Source: JBAXGW01 sp037139195
GTDB taxonomy: Bacteria > Bacteroidota > Bacteroidia > Bacteroidales > JAHJDW01
Direction: 5' to 3'
Length of the DNA stretch: 64,000 nucleotides
Assembly: GCA_037139195.1 (NCBI GenBank)
Contig: JBAXGW010000015.1
Coordinates: 6,644-70,643, forward strand
Shown here: in pieces, positions 27,469 through 36,900 of the stretch
Layout: every line of letters begins with the position of its first letter
How positions within the stretch are numbered: the stretch's first letter is position 1
Program-made: the position numbers and the translations under genes
Notes under the pieces: model-generated
Told to the model about the DNA's origin: nothing
Database searches by the model: none
Seen by the model: only the letters and a program-made list of their open reading frames with translations

Positions 27469-28392
27469 TTAGTTTTTTACAACCTTTTGAGTAATTTGGT
27501 TTTCTCCTGCATTAATAATAACAAAGTAAATTCCATTTTCCATACTTTGGAAATTTATTGAAATTGTATTTGTTTTTGGACAAGAAGAATAAATGCTTTT
27601 GCCAAGTACATCTATAACTTTAATAGATTGAATATTTTCCTTTGATGTAACAACTAGGTTAGAATTTACTGGGTTTGGCAAAAAAGAAGCAGATGTGCTT
27701 GATATTTCATTAACCGAGGTTTGATTACAAGAACAGTCATGTGTTTGCAGATTAGTAAATGTATTCATGTCAAAAACATCCCACTCGGCAAGTGTGTTAA
27801 AAGAAGCTGGATTTGTGGTTACACCTGAAGTAATTGTTGATTTTCTAACAAGCGATTTGTCTTTAGTTAAAAATTCTCCAGTTCCATCATTGTATGGGTC
27901 TGTATCAGTCCATGCTGTTGTTGGTCTTTCTCCGATAACACCAAATATATCAACATTTGTCCATGTTCCGCCATTGTTTTTTTGCAATGACATTGCATCA
28001 TCGCCATTAAAAGAAAGGGTGCTGTTTACATTATAATCAGGACAAGCAAAAGTATCTGCTTTAGCTTGCAAATCTGCAAATACAACAGTGTCTTGGCCTG
28101 TAGCGCCAACTACTCTTCTGTCAATAACAAATACTTTAACATCATGAGAAGCAATAGAACCGGTTAAATTTAATACAAAAGTAGCTGTTTGATCTGCTGT
28201 TGCAGAACCGTTTTGCCATCTAATCAAGCGATATGCTGATAAATTAATAGGTGCTGATGTTGGATTATAAATCTCAATTGCCTTATTGTTGTAGTTTCCT
28301 TCAACATATTCCGAAATAAATAATTCGCTGCATTGTGAATGAGCATAGCTAAATGATGCAATAGCAAAAACTGAAAGTAAAATTTTTTTCAT
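27469..28392 (-). CDS. Lamin tail domain (LTD) protein with T9SS sorting domain
   Basis: About 307 residues from the ATG at 28392. A farther ATG at 28425 lies inside the -7 box region, so the MKKILLSVF start is preferred. Signal peptide 1-20 (SYAHSQ), an LTD domain at about 22-150 (CSELFISEYVEGNYNNKAIE, then IYNPTSAPINLSAYRLIRWQ), and a T9SS type A C-terminal domain (FLPNPVNSNLVVTS, MENGIYFVII). Bacterial LTD domains occur on secreted proteins, including extracellular nucleases. No catalytic domain is present, so it may be a surface binding protein. Receptor and nuclease genes follow downstream. Confidence 0.88.
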   Translation of the reverse strand: MKKILLSVFAIASFSYAHSQCSELFISEYVEGNYNNKAIEIYNPTSAPINLSAYRLIRWQNGSATADQTATFVLNLTGSIASHDVKVFVIDRRVVGATGQDTVVFADLQAKADTFACPDYNVNSTLSFNGDDAMSLQKNNGGTWTNVDIFGVIGERPTTAWTDTDPYNDGTGEFLTKDKSLVRKSTITSGVTTNPASFNTLAEWDVFDMNTFTNLQTHDCSCNQTSVNEISSTSASFLPNPVNSNLVVTSKENIQSIKVIDVLGKSIYSSCPKTNTISINFQSMENGIYFVIINAGENQITQKVVKN

Positions 28393-28422
28393 TTGTTGTA
28401 GATTAGTTAATATTTCTCTCAA

Positions 28423-28430
28423 CAAATTTA
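28423..28430 (-). promoter_or_regulatory. -7 box of the lamin-tail/receptor/nuclease locus
   Basis: TAAATTTG on the minus strand, 30 nt before the ATG at 28392. It overlaps the alternative upstream ATG and so rules that start out. Confidence 0.55.
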
Positions 28431-28541
28431 GTTAAGAAAAGTTAAACTAAAAAGCAATATATTGTTAATTAATTGTTATTAATACGTCTGTTGCCTTTTT
28501 TTATTGAAATAACATGATATTAAGGATAAACAGAACATTGA

Positions 28542-31500
28542 TTATTTAACATCAATCATTTTAACATTTATTAACATTTCAAGCGCTTCCGAAACCGATT
28601 TAATATTTTTAAAAGTTAATGTGGCTTTGCCGTTTTGGCTTAACATGCTGCATGTATTGTAATTATATTTGATATGTTCGATTATTTTACTAAAATGCAA
28701 AGATTGGTAATAATCTGAATCTTCGTTAGAAATTAAATATGCAACTAATTTGCTGTTTTTTAAAACCAATTTTTCGAATCCTAATTCTTTTGCAATCCAT
28801 CTTAAACGAATGGTATTTAGTAAATCAACTGTTTGTGATGGTGTTGCTCCAAAACGATCATTTAAATCTTTCTCAAATTGAATTAATTCAGCTTCATTTG
28901 AGAGGTTGTCGATGCTTCTGTATAGATTTATTCTTTCAGAACTTTCATTAACGTATTCATCAGGTATATGTATTGCCAAATCAGATTCAAAAACACATTC
29001 TTTTACAAAATCTTTCTTTTTATTTTCTTCTTCAAATAATTCTTTGAATTCGGTTTCTTTCAGCTCTTCTACTGATTCTTGAAGTATTTTCAAATAGGTA
29101 TCATAGCCCATTTCGTTAATAAAACCGCTTTGTTCGCCACCCAAAATATTCCCTGCCCCACGTATGTCTAAATCTCGCATGGCAATATTAAAGCCACTTC
29201 CCAAATCAGAAAAATCTTCAATGGCTTTTAATCTTTTATTCGCTTCGTCTGTTAGCATTGAACTTGGAGGTGCAATTAGGTAGCAAAACGCTTTCTTGTT
29301 ACTTCTACCAACTCTGCCTCGCATTTGATGCAAATCGCTAAGACCAAAGTTTTGAGCATTATTTATTATTATTGTATTAGCATTTGTAATATCTAAGCCC
29401 GATTCAATAATTGTTGTAGCAATTAATACATCAAAATCACCTTCAATAAAGTCGAGCATTACTTCTTCTAATTTTTCGCCATCCATTTGTCCATGGCCAA
29501 TTGTAATTCTGGCTTTTGGACAAATTCTGTGGATATGGTCTTTTACTTCGTTAATATTTTGAACTCTGTTGTGAATAAAGAAAATTTGTCCACCTCGTTC
29601 AATTTCATAATTAATAGCATCTCGAATTATTTCTTCCGAAAAGTCGATTATTTCTGTTTTAATTGGTTGTCGATTTGGTGGAGGTGTATTAATTACTGAT
29701 AAATCTCGCGCTCCCATTAGCGAAAATTGCAAAGTGCGAGGAATTGGGGTAGCTGTTAGAGTTAATGTATCAACATTCGTCTTCATTTCACGCATTTTCT
29801 CTTTTGCAGCAACTCCAAATTTTTGTTCTTCATCAATAACTAATAATCCTAAATCTTTGAATTTTATGTCTTTACTTAATATTCGGTGAGTTCCTATAAC
29901 AATGTCTACTTTTCCATTAGCAAGTTTTTCAATTGTTTCTTTCTGTTGCTTTGCCGATTTAAAGCGATTTATATAATCAACGTTACAAGGCAAATCTTTT
30001 AGTCTTTCCGATAGTGTTTTGTAATGCTGAAGAGCTAAAATTGTTGTTGGAACTAAAATTGCTACTTGCTTACTGTCGCAAACTGCTTTAAATGCAGCAC
30101 GAATTGCAATTTCTGTTTTCCCAAATCCCACATCGCCACATATAAGTCGATCCATTGGATTTGGAGCTTCCATATCCTTTTTTACATCTATCGTTGATTT
30201 AATTTGATCAGGTGTATCTTCGTAAATAAAAGATGCTTCTAACTCATTTTGAAGGTAATTATCAGGTGCAAAAGCAAATCCCTTTTTCATTTTTCGTTCG
30301 GCATACAAACGAATAAGGTCAATAGCAATTTCTTTTACTTTGCTTTTTGTTTTATCTTTTAGTTTGTTCCATACGCCAGAACCTAATCTGTGCATGCTGG
30401 GAGCCGTGCCTTCTTTCCCTGTGTATTTGTTTATCCTATGAAGCGAATGTATGCTAACATATAATATATCGTTATCTTTATAAATTAAGCGTATTGCTTC
30501 TTGGCTTTTGCCATTAACTTCAATCTTTTCTAGTCCATCAAAACGTCCAACACCATGGTCGATGTGGGTTACAAAATCACCTGGACTTAGGTTTATGATT
30601 TCTTTAATAGTTAGCGCTTCTTTTCTGGCATATCCTTCTTTCAGTCTGAAACGATGATGACGTTCGAATAATTGATGGTCAGAAAAAAAAGCTATTTTCA
30701 AGTCGTGCAACAAAAAACCTTCATGAATTGCAGTTTTTATTGGGCAAAAAATGGTGTCGATATTTTTTGTTTCTTTATTTATATCATTAAAAATATCTTC
30801 AATTCTTGTGAATTGCTTTGGATTATCAGAAAAAACAATATTTTCAAAGCCTTGGTTTTTGTTTTCAATAAAGTTATTTAGAATTAAATCGAAATTTTTA
30901 TTGAATGAAGACTGAGGTGATGTTTTAAAAGATATTTCTTCTTTTGCTAAAACTTTTTTGCCAAATTCTACAACCGAGAAGTTTATTATATCTTTTAAAA
31001 ACGTTTCTTTCGAAAGATATAATTCTTCAGGACTTTTGTGTTTTAAAACTCCTGTTTTATTTAAATCAGTATAAATTGATGTTGCTTTTTCAAATTCAGA
31101 ATTTATTCGGTCGGCTGCGAAAATTAAATCTTTAATAAATATAATGGTATTCGTAGGCAAATAATTGAAGAAAGATTCTTTTGTTTCAAATATTTCATTG
31201 TTTTGAACATTTGGAATTATAGAAAATTTAGGCACTTTATTAATTGACAATTGCGAAGTAGCCTCAAATATTCTAATTGAATCAACTTGATTACCAAAAA
31301 ATTCTACTCTGTATGGATGTTCATTTGAGAACGAAAATACATCTATAATACCGCCTCTAATACTAAACTGACCTGGTTCGTAAACATAGTCTACTCTTTC
31401 AAAGCCATATTCTATCAACACATCTAATAAGAAATCGAGCGACACATTTTCGCCAACATTTAATGAAAGGGTATTACTTGTTAATTGTTTTTTAGTAAGT

Positions 31501-31907
31501 ACGTTTTCAATTAAAGCTTCGGGATAGGTAATAATAATGTTTTTCTTCTGAAGATTAATAGCGTTTAGTGTTTCGGCGCGCATTAAAATATCAGAGTTGT
31601 CGGATTCTTCAGAATTATAATATTTTTTTAATGATTTTGGGAAAAACAATGCAAAATTATGCTCATTTAATAAGTTTGAAATGCTTTCGATGTCGTTTAA
31701 AAGATATGCAGCTTCTTCTTTGTCGTTAAGAATAACCACAAAATTACTTTGTGCATTTTTAAACGAAGCATTTATTAAAAAACTAATAAAACTTCCTTTT
31801 ACGCCATCAATAAAGATTTTATTATTTTCTGCATTTGAGCAAAAGTTGTTAAATATACTAAGCTGTTCAAGTGTATTTATTTTTTGTATTAGTTCCTTTA
31901 GTCCCAC
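28542..31907 (-). CDS. mfd: Transcription-repair coupling factor Mfd
   Basis: 1,121 residues, close to the family length. The N-terminal UvrB-like module has FERVDYVYEPGQFSIRGGII, the RNA polymerase-interacting CarD-like domain has LSPGDFVTHIDHGVGRFDGL, and the RecG-like helicase motor has GDVGFGKTEIAIRAAF (Walker A), VIDEEQKFG (motif II) and TLTATPIPRTLQFS. The C-terminal TRCF domain closes it. Mfd removes stalled RNA polymerase at DNA lesions and recruits UvrA. It is a monocistronic unit with a TATTTTTG -7 box and is divergent from the membrane protein gene on the plus strand. Confidence 0.98.
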   Translation of the reverse strand: MGLKELIQKINTLEQLSIFNNFCSNAENNKIFIDGVKGSFISFLINASFKNAQSNFVVILNDKEEAAYLLNDIESISNLLNEHNFALFFPKSLKKYYNSEESDNSDILMRAETLNAINLQKKNIIITYPEALIENVLTKKQLTSNTLSLNVGENVSLDFLLDVLIEYGFERVDYVYEPGQFSIRGGIIDVFSFSNEHPYRVEFFGNQVDSIRIFEATSQLSINKVPKFSIIPNVQNNEIFETKESFFNYLPTNTIIFIKDLIFAADRINSEFEKATSIYTDLNKTGVLKHKSPEELYLSKETFLKDIINFSVVEFGKKVLAKEEISFKTSPQSSFNKNFDLILNNFIENKNQGFENIVFSDNPKQFTRIEDIFNDINKETKNIDTIFCPIKTAIHEGFLLHDLKIAFFSDHQLFERHHRFRLKEGYARKEALTIKEIINLSPGDFVTHIDHGVGRFDGLEKIEVNGKSQEAIRLIYKDNDILYVSIHSLHRINKYTGKEGTAPSMHRLGSGVWNKLKDKTKSKVKEIAIDLIRLYAERKMKKGFAFAPDNYLQNELEASFIYEDTPDQIKSTIDVKKDMEAPNPMDRLICGDVGFGKTEIAIRAAFKAVCDSKQVAILVPTTILALQHYKTLSERLKDLPCNVDYINRFKSAKQQKETIEKLANGKVDIVIGTHRILSKDIKFKDLGLLVIDEEQKFGVAAKEKMREMKTNVDTLTLTATPIPRTLQFSLMGARDLSVINTPPPNRQPIKTEIIDFSEEIIRDAINYEIERGGQIFFIHNRVQNINEVKDHIHRICPKARITIGHGQMDGEKLEEVMLDFIEGDFDVLIATTIIESGLDITNANTIIINNAQNFGLSDLHQMRGRVGRSNKKAFCYLIAPPSSMLTDEANKRLKAIEDFSDLGSGFNIAMRDLDIRGAGNILGGEQSGFINEMGYDTYLKILQESVEELKETEFKELFEEENKKKDFVKECVFESDLAIHIPDEYVNESSERINLYRSIDNLSNEAELIQFEKDLNDRFGATPSQTVDLLNTIRLRWIAKELGFEKLVLKNSKLVAYLISNEDSDYYQSLHFSKIIEHIKYNYNTCSMLSQNGKATLTFKNIKSVSEALEMLINVKMIDVK

Positions 31908-31923
31908 GCTAGATAATTTTGTG

Positions 31924-31931
31924 CAAAAATA
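31924..31931 (-). promoter_or_regulatory. -7 box for mfd
   Basis: TATTTTTG on the minus strand, 16 nt before the mfd ATG at 31907. Confidence 0.5.
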
Positions 31932-31984
31932 CTAATGATTTTATAAAGAATTCAGGAAATATATTAGAATTAAAAAAAATGGAT

Positions 31985-31992
31985 TATTTTTG
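31985..31992 (+). promoter_or_regulatory. -7 box for membrane protein gene
   Basis: TATTTTTG on the plus strand, 21 nt before the ATG at 32014. A possible TTG start at 31990 lies inside this box and is therefore unlikely. Confidence 0.5.
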
Positions 31993-32013
31993 CTAAATAA
32001 TCACGAATCTATT

Positions 32014-32853
32014 ATGATCAATTTAGAGCGAAAACCTAATTATCAAAGTGCAAAAGTAACCAAAGCAAGAATTATTAATTCTACTTTATTATTTATTTTT
32101 TCATTTGTAGTAATTACTTTTCTTCAAGATTTTTTTCTTTTTATTTTTTCTACTGCTTATGGCGCAAAGCCCAGTTGGTACTATTATGGCGTAGAAATGT
32201 CGTTAGGCTTTAAAACGAAGAAATATTTTATACCTTTTTTTGCAGGTTCTTTTTTATCAGTGATTCTTGGTGGAGTCTCATTGTTTATTTATAAAAAACG
32301 TAAGCTTTTCTCCGATTTTGCAAATATTATATGGCTTTGGTTGTCAGTATTTGGAATTTCTGTTTTTCTTTCTCAACTTTTGTATTTAAATATAGATATT
32401 GACGAAGATTTTGGTGCTATTTATAAAAATATGTCATGGGGTTCTAATTTCTTGGTTTTTTCAAATCTTTTCGTTGTTTTTGTTGCAATGATTGTAGGGA
32501 TTATTTTCTCCGTAAACCTTATTAGGCTTGCCAATACAAAAAAAACAATTGGAAGTTCAAGGAGTAGAAGACAATTTGTTGTTTATTATGCTTTAGCACC
32601 TTGGTTTATTGGTTCTTTAGTTTCATATTTTTATTATTACCCACAAATTTCAAGTTATAAAGCAATTATACTATTTGTTGTTTTATTCGAAATAATTATA
32701 GCCTGGCTTTTTGCAAGCAGTGGAGCTTTGAAGAAAGCTGTAATTATTCGCTATGCATCATCCGAAAAAATATATGCTTATCCAATAATGATTATCATTT
32801 TTGTTTATTTATTGTTTCATGCATTTTTTATTAAAGGAATAAGTTTTAGCTAG
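32014..32853 (+). CDS. Polytopic membrane protein of unknown function
   Basis: 279 residues from the ATG at 32014. About seven hydrophobic helices are visible (LLFIFSFVVITFLQDFFLF, FIPFFAGSFLSVILGGVSLF, NIIWLWLSVFGISVFLSQLL, LVFSNLFVVFVAMIVGIIF, YYALAPWFIGSLVSYFYYY, AIILFVVLFEIIIAWLF, YPIMIIIFVYLLFHAFF), with a basic loop (SRSRRQF) on the inferred cytoplasmic side. I do not recognise the family. It is convergent with the DUF5103 gene and their 3' ends overlap by 4 nt. Confidence 0.72.
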   Translation: MINLERKPNYQSAKVTKARIINSTLLFIFSFVVITFLQDFFLFIFSTAYGAKPSWYYYGVEMSLGFKTKKYFIPFFAGSFLSVILGGVSLFIYKKRKLFSDFANIIWLWLSVFGISVFLSQLLYLNIDIDEDFGAIYKNMSWGSNFLVFSNLFVVFVAMIVGIIFSVNLIRLANTKKTIGSSRSRRQFVVYYALAPWFIGSLVSYFYYYPQISSYKAIILFVVLFEIIIAWLFASSGALKKAVIIRYASSEKIYAYPIMIIIFVYLLFHAFFIKGISFS

Positions 32854-34151
32854 TTAGTTGTGTTGAATGCTTTAGTTGCTATTAAGCTATAATGTAATTG
32901 GGTAGAAGGCTTGTAGTAAACCAAAATGGTATATTCGTTATCTGTTTCATAGTGGGAACCTTCGATAAAAGAAACGTCGCCAACTTTTTTGCCGTTTTCG
33001 ACGAATGAATATATATAATTATAGTATCCTTGTTTCAGAAATAGGCTAAGTTCATATTGTTTTTTTTCATAATTATAAATCATTTTTGAAATAGAATTAT
33101 AACTGTTATTAGTCAAATCGCCTAAAACGTAGATACTTCCATTTATTAAAGGGCTAGCATAAGGCAGTGCAAAATGAATCCATGCATAATCGCCGTCTAT
33201 ATTCCCATCATTTCCATCGTTGTTTTTTATAAAAAAACGCCCATTAATATCTTTTGAATTTAAAAATACTTTAAATGTTTTACGTTCATCTGTTTTTAAT
33301 TGAACATTGTTTTTCTTGTTTTCGAAATATATAGAAAGAACATTTTCCGACAAATATCTAAGCGTTCTGGTGTCAAAAAAACGATATTCATTTCCTGCAA
33401 GAAATGTGTTTATTGTTTCATAATCAAAAACTAATTCGTTTCCTTTTATAAATTTGGGTTTTAAATTGTTAATAGCATTATCCCATCTGAAATTTTGCAA
33501 CAATAAAACACTGATATTATCATTTGGGTTTTCTAGATTATTTGAAATAATTGAAAAATCGATTTCGTGTCGTGTTGATCGATCATCAATGTTGGTAGCT
33601 TGTTTAACTTTTGAAACTATGTCTACTTTCTGTTCAGTAATAAGAATTCGCCACGATATAATTATTTGTTCGGGATTATCTTGAGCATACACAATTAATA
33701 GGTAATTTCCAGATTTTGTGGGTTTTAAATTGTCGTTAGGAAATGATGCGGAGTAATGAACATATCGTTGAATAGTATTTCTAGAATATTCATAGCTTGT
33801 AATTCTATCATTTGTAAAGCTTTCAAAATATTCGTTCGGTTCGAGTGGCGATTTTTCCCATTTATAATCGCAATGAACTAAAGTATACTCATATTGTTTA
33901 ACATCCGAATCTAATTCATCAAAAGAAAAAACCAGTTTTTGTTCCGAATTTAATTCAATAATTGGGGCAGAAAATTCCCAATCTTGAGTATGAATATTAA
34001 ATGATTTTATGCTGTCGTTGTATATGAAATTTTCAAATCTGAGAAATTTATTTTTAAAATAATCATCGCTTTGTGCAGAAGCTTTAGCAGATGCGAAAAA
34101 GCAGATTATTAACAAAATGTAAATTACTTTATTTTTTAAAATATTTGGCAT
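32850..34151 (-). CDS. DUF5103 protein (type IX secretion system plug-type)
   Basis: 433 residues. Signal peptide 1-26 (ending SAKASAQ). The DUF5103 domain fills most of the rest: KFLRFENFIYNDSIKSFNIH, EYTLVHCDYKWEKSPLEPNE, YSRNTIQRYVHYSASFPND, and GNYLLIVYAQDNPEQIIISW. Proteins of this family include the plug seen bound in the SprA translocon of Flavobacterium johnsoniae, which closes the outer-membrane pore between cargo. This fits the T9SS cargo elsewhere in the window. It is monocistronic with its own -7 box. Confidence 0.88.
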   Translation of the reverse strand: MPNILKNKVIYILLIICFFASAKASAQSDDYFKNKFLRFENFIYNDSIKSFNIHTQDWEFSAPIIELNSEQKLVFSFDELDSDVKQYEYTLVHCDYKWEKSPLEPNEYFESFTNDRITSYEYSRNTIQRYVHYSASFPNDNLKPTKSGNYLLIVYAQDNPEQIIISWRILITEQKVDIVSKVKQATNIDDRSTRHEIDFSIISNNLENPNDNISVLLLQNFRWDNAINNLKPKFIKGNELVFDYETINTFLAGNEYRFFDTRTLRYLSENVLSIYFENKKNNVQLKTDERKTFKVFLNSKDINGRFFIKNNDGNDGNIDGDYAWIHFALPYASPLINGSIYVLGDLTNNSYNSISKMIYNYEKKQYELSLFLKQGYYNYIYSFVENGKKVGDVSFIEGSHYETDNEYTILVYYKPSTQLHYSLIATKAFNTTN

Positions 34152-34179
34152 GTCGATTTTTATATTATCTTTATTTGTA

Positions 34180-34187
34180 CAAATGTA
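34180..34187 (-). promoter_or_regulatory. -7 box for DUF5103 gene
   Basis: TACATTTG on the minus strand, 28 nt before the ATG at 34151. Confidence 0.5.
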
Positions 34188-34285
34188 ATAAATTTATTTT
34201 TTCAATTCTATTGATTATGAAGCATATTAATACGATTTTTTAATTATTTTAGTATGATTTCGTTCGAATAGTGGTATTAATATAG

Positions 34286-35662
34286 ATGGAAATGAATATT
34301 GTTAAAATTAAAAGAGGTTTAGATATTAGAATTGAAGGGGAAGCAGACAAGGCTTATGCATCGCCAAAACAGATCGATTTTTTTGGAATATCACCTTTGG
34401 ATTTTGTTGGTTTAGTTCCTGATTTGAAAGTAGAAGTTGGCAACAAAGTATATGCAGGTTCAGTTTTATTTACAGATTTTAATAATCAGCAAATAAATAT
34501 TGTTTCACCTGTAAGCGGTTATATCGATAGCATAGAAAAAAAATGCGATGGTCAGGTTTCACATATTGTAATCAAATCTGATGAAAAAATAATATATGAA
34601 CATTTTTCTGAAGCAAATCCAAATGAGCTTTCTGCAGAAGAGATAAAAAATAGATTATTGAAAAGTGGTGTATGGGCTTTCATTCGCCAACGTCCTTTTG
34701 ATTTTATTGCCAGCCCTAATGATATTCCAAAAGCAATTTTTGTTTCAGCTTTCGATTCTTCGCCTTTAGCTCCAGATTTCGATTTTATTCATCATGGAAA
34801 AGGCGAAGTTTTTCAAACGGGAATTGATGCTCTTTCCAAATTAGTTGATGGAAATTTGCATTTGTCCATAAATGCTGATATTACAGCTACTAAGGTTTTT
34901 ACAAAAACAAGAAATGCTCATATTCATTATTTTTCAGGTCCACATCCTGCTGGAAATATTGGAATTCAAATTCATCATATTAGTCCAATCAATAAAGGCG
35001 AAGTTGTTTGGTATGTTAATGCTCAAGATGTTTTAATAATTGGACGTCTTTTTATAGAAGGAGTATTTAATGCAGGTAGAATCATAGCTCTTGCTGGTTC
35101 TGAAGTTCGACATCCAAAGTATCATAAAACCTTTATTGGAGCTCAAATTAAACCTTTGTTAGAAGAAAATCTTTCAGATTCTAAGTTGAGAATTATTAAT
35201 GGAAATGTTTTAACCGGTAAAACTACTAATGAAAACGGATTTTTAGGGTATTATAATCACCAAATTTCTGTTATTCCAGAAGGTGAAAATGCGGAATTTT
35301 TTGGTTGGGCTCAGCTTAGATTAGACAAATTTAGTCATTCGCGTTCCTATTTCTCTAGAATAATACCTTCAATGAAATATAGAATAGATACAAATATTAA
35401 CGGTGAGTTGCGTCCATTCTTTATGTCTGGACAATATGAAAGCGTATTGCCAATGGACATTTATCCAGTTTTTCTGCTTAAAGCAATTTTAAAAGGGGAT
35501 ATTGATCAAATGGAAAAACTTGGAATCTATGAAGTTTCGGAAGAGGATTTTGCTTTATGTGAATATATATGTACTTCTAAAATTGAAGTACAGGAGATTA
35601 TTCGAATGGGATTAGATTTATTAAGAAAAGATAAACAGAAAAAAATTAATATTTTCAAATAG
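34286..35662 (+). CDS. nqrA: Na+-translocating NADH:quinone reductase subunit A
   Basis: 458 residues, full family length. Typical sequence: IKRGLDIRIEGEADKAY, DFVGLVPDLKVEVGNKVYAG, NIVSPVSGYIDSIEK, HYFSGPHPAGNIGIQIHHIS, and the C-terminal MSGQYESVLPMDIYPVFLLK. NqrA is the peripheral subunit on the cytoplasmic side that binds ubiquinone/menaquinone inhibitors in NQR. It ends immediately before nqrB (ATG is the next base). No clear -7 box at close range; a weak TTTG/TATTTTTT pair lies about 80-110 nt upstream. The start could be the second Met (residue 3). The other NQR subunits besides NqrB are absent here. Confidence 0.96.
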   Translation: MEMNIVKIKRGLDIRIEGEADKAYASPKQIDFFGISPLDFVGLVPDLKVEVGNKVYAGSVLFTDFNNQQINIVSPVSGYIDSIEKKCDGQVSHIVIKSDEKIIYEHFSEANPNELSAEEIKNRLLKSGVWAFIRQRPFDFIASPNDIPKAIFVSAFDSSPLAPDFDFIHHGKGEVFQTGIDALSKLVDGNLHLSINADITATKVFTKTRNAHIHYFSGPHPAGNIGIQIHHISPINKGEVVWYVNAQDVLIIGRLFIEGVFNAGRIIALAGSEVRHPKYHKTFIGAQIKPLLEENLSDSKLRIINGNVLTGKTTNENGFLGYYNHQISVIPEGENAEFFGWAQLRLDKFSHSRSYFSRIIPSMKYRIDTNINGELRPFFMSGQYESVLPMDIYPVFLLKAILKGDIDQMEKLGIYEVSEEDFALCEYICTSKIEVQEIIRMGLDLLRKDKQKKINIFK

Positions 35663-36814
35663 ATGGAAGCATTAAGAGAATTGATAAATAATTTTAAGCC
35701 CAAGTTTGATAAAGGTAAAAAACTTGAGCGCTTTAAATTCCTGTTTGATGCTATTGAAGCATTCTTTTTTGTTCCAAATAGTGAAACTACTAAAGGTTCG
35801 CATATTCGAGATGTGGTTGATTTGAAAAGAACGATGGGAATTGTTGTTTTGGCTTTAATACCGCTGTTTTTATTTGGCATTTGGAATGTTGGTTACCAAT
35901 ATTATTTGTCAATAGGGCATTTGAACGAAGATTTCGTTTACCAGTTTGGATTTGGTTTTTATAAAGTATTTCCTATGCTTTTAGTATCTTACTTTTCTGG
36001 CTATATTGTAGAGGTATTGTATGCAAAGATAGTGAAGAGAGATGTTAGCAAAGGTTTATTTGTTACAAGTTTGCTTCTAACTATGTTAATGCCAATTAAT
36101 ATTCCACTTTGGTTGGTCGCGGTATCAATGGCTTTTACAATTCTGATAAAAGAATTTTATGGAGGGACAGGAAAAAACATGTTTAATCCTACTGCTTTAG
36201 CTTTTTGTTTTATTTTTTTTAATTTTCCAAACCAGATGTCTTCTAGTTCATGGGTTTGTTTGCCTGGTGAAGGGAAATTAATAACAGATGGCTTTGTAAA
36301 TACTACGCCACTATTTTCTGCTGTGTCAGGAAACTTTCAAAATTTACCAAGTTTTTTCGACTTGTTTTTTGGAATGACTCCTGGTTCGGTTGGTGAATCA
36401 TCAAAATTTTTGATACTTATTGGTGCTACAATTTTAATTTTTACAGGAATAGGAAGTTGGCGAATTATATTTTCGGCTTTATTTGGCGGAATATTAATGT
36501 CTATTTTGTTCAATTTTATTGCTGCAACCGTCTTGATGCGAGTTGATGTTTTTACTCAACTTTTATTAGGTAATTTCTTATTTGGTGTTGTATTTATGTC
36601 GGTTGACCCAGTTACTGCTTCAAAGACAAATATTGGGAAATTTATTTATGGCTTTTTGTTTGGATTGCTTGCTATAACAATAAGGATTTTACTCCCATTG
36701 GAAGTTGATGGAATGGTATTTTCGCTACTTATTTCGAATATATTAGTTTTAGCTATCGATTATTTAGTAGTTTATTATAATATTAAAAAGCGAATAAATA
36801 GAATTTATCATTAA
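35663..36814 (+). CDS. nqrB: Na+-translocating NADH:quinone reductase subunit B, degenerate flavin motif
   Basis: 383 residues with about nine to ten helices. NqrB features: GSHIRDVVDLKRTMG, KEFYGGTGKNMFNPTALAF, FGMTPGSVGESSKF, FTGIGSWRIIFSALFGG, SVDPVTASKTNIGKFIYG. NqrB carries a covalent FMN on a Thr within an SGAT-type motif and the riboflavin site, and forms part of the sodium path. Here the matching stretch (209-216) reads DGFVNTTP: the acceptor Thr215 is kept but the preceding Ser-Gly-Ala is Val-Asn-Thr, so ApbE recognition is doubtful. Normally nqrC would follow; instead a lipoprotein gene begins 86 nt later. Confidence 0.93.
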   Translation: MEALRELINNFKPKFDKGKKLERFKFLFDAIEAFFFVPNSETTKGSHIRDVVDLKRTMGIVVLALIPLFLFGIWNVGYQYYLSIGHLNEDFVYQFGFGFYKVFPMLLVSYFSGYIVEVLYAKIVKRDVSKGLFVTSLLLTMLMPINIPLWLVAVSMAFTILIKEFYGGTGKNMFNPTALAFCFIFFNFPNQMSSSSWVCLPGEGKLITDGFVNTTPLFSAVSGNFQNLPSFFDLFFGMTPGSVGESSKFLILIGATILIFTGIGSWRIIFSALFGGILMSILFNFIAATVLMRVDVFTQLLLGNFLFGVVFMSVDPVTASKTNIGKFIYGFLFGLLAITIRILLPLEVDGMVFSLLISNILVLAIDYLVVYYNIKKRINRIYH

Positions 36815-36900
36815 TCAGTGTTAATGAAATAATTTTTTCAAGTCAAGTTTTTAGTTGTATTTTGGTCAATTATTCAATCCCCATTTCATTTGCTCCAATT

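Noticed and set aside
31990..32013. TTG start for the membrane protein gene
   Set aside because: The codon lies inside the -7 box TATTTTTG, so it would not be transcribed; the ATG at 32014 is preferred.
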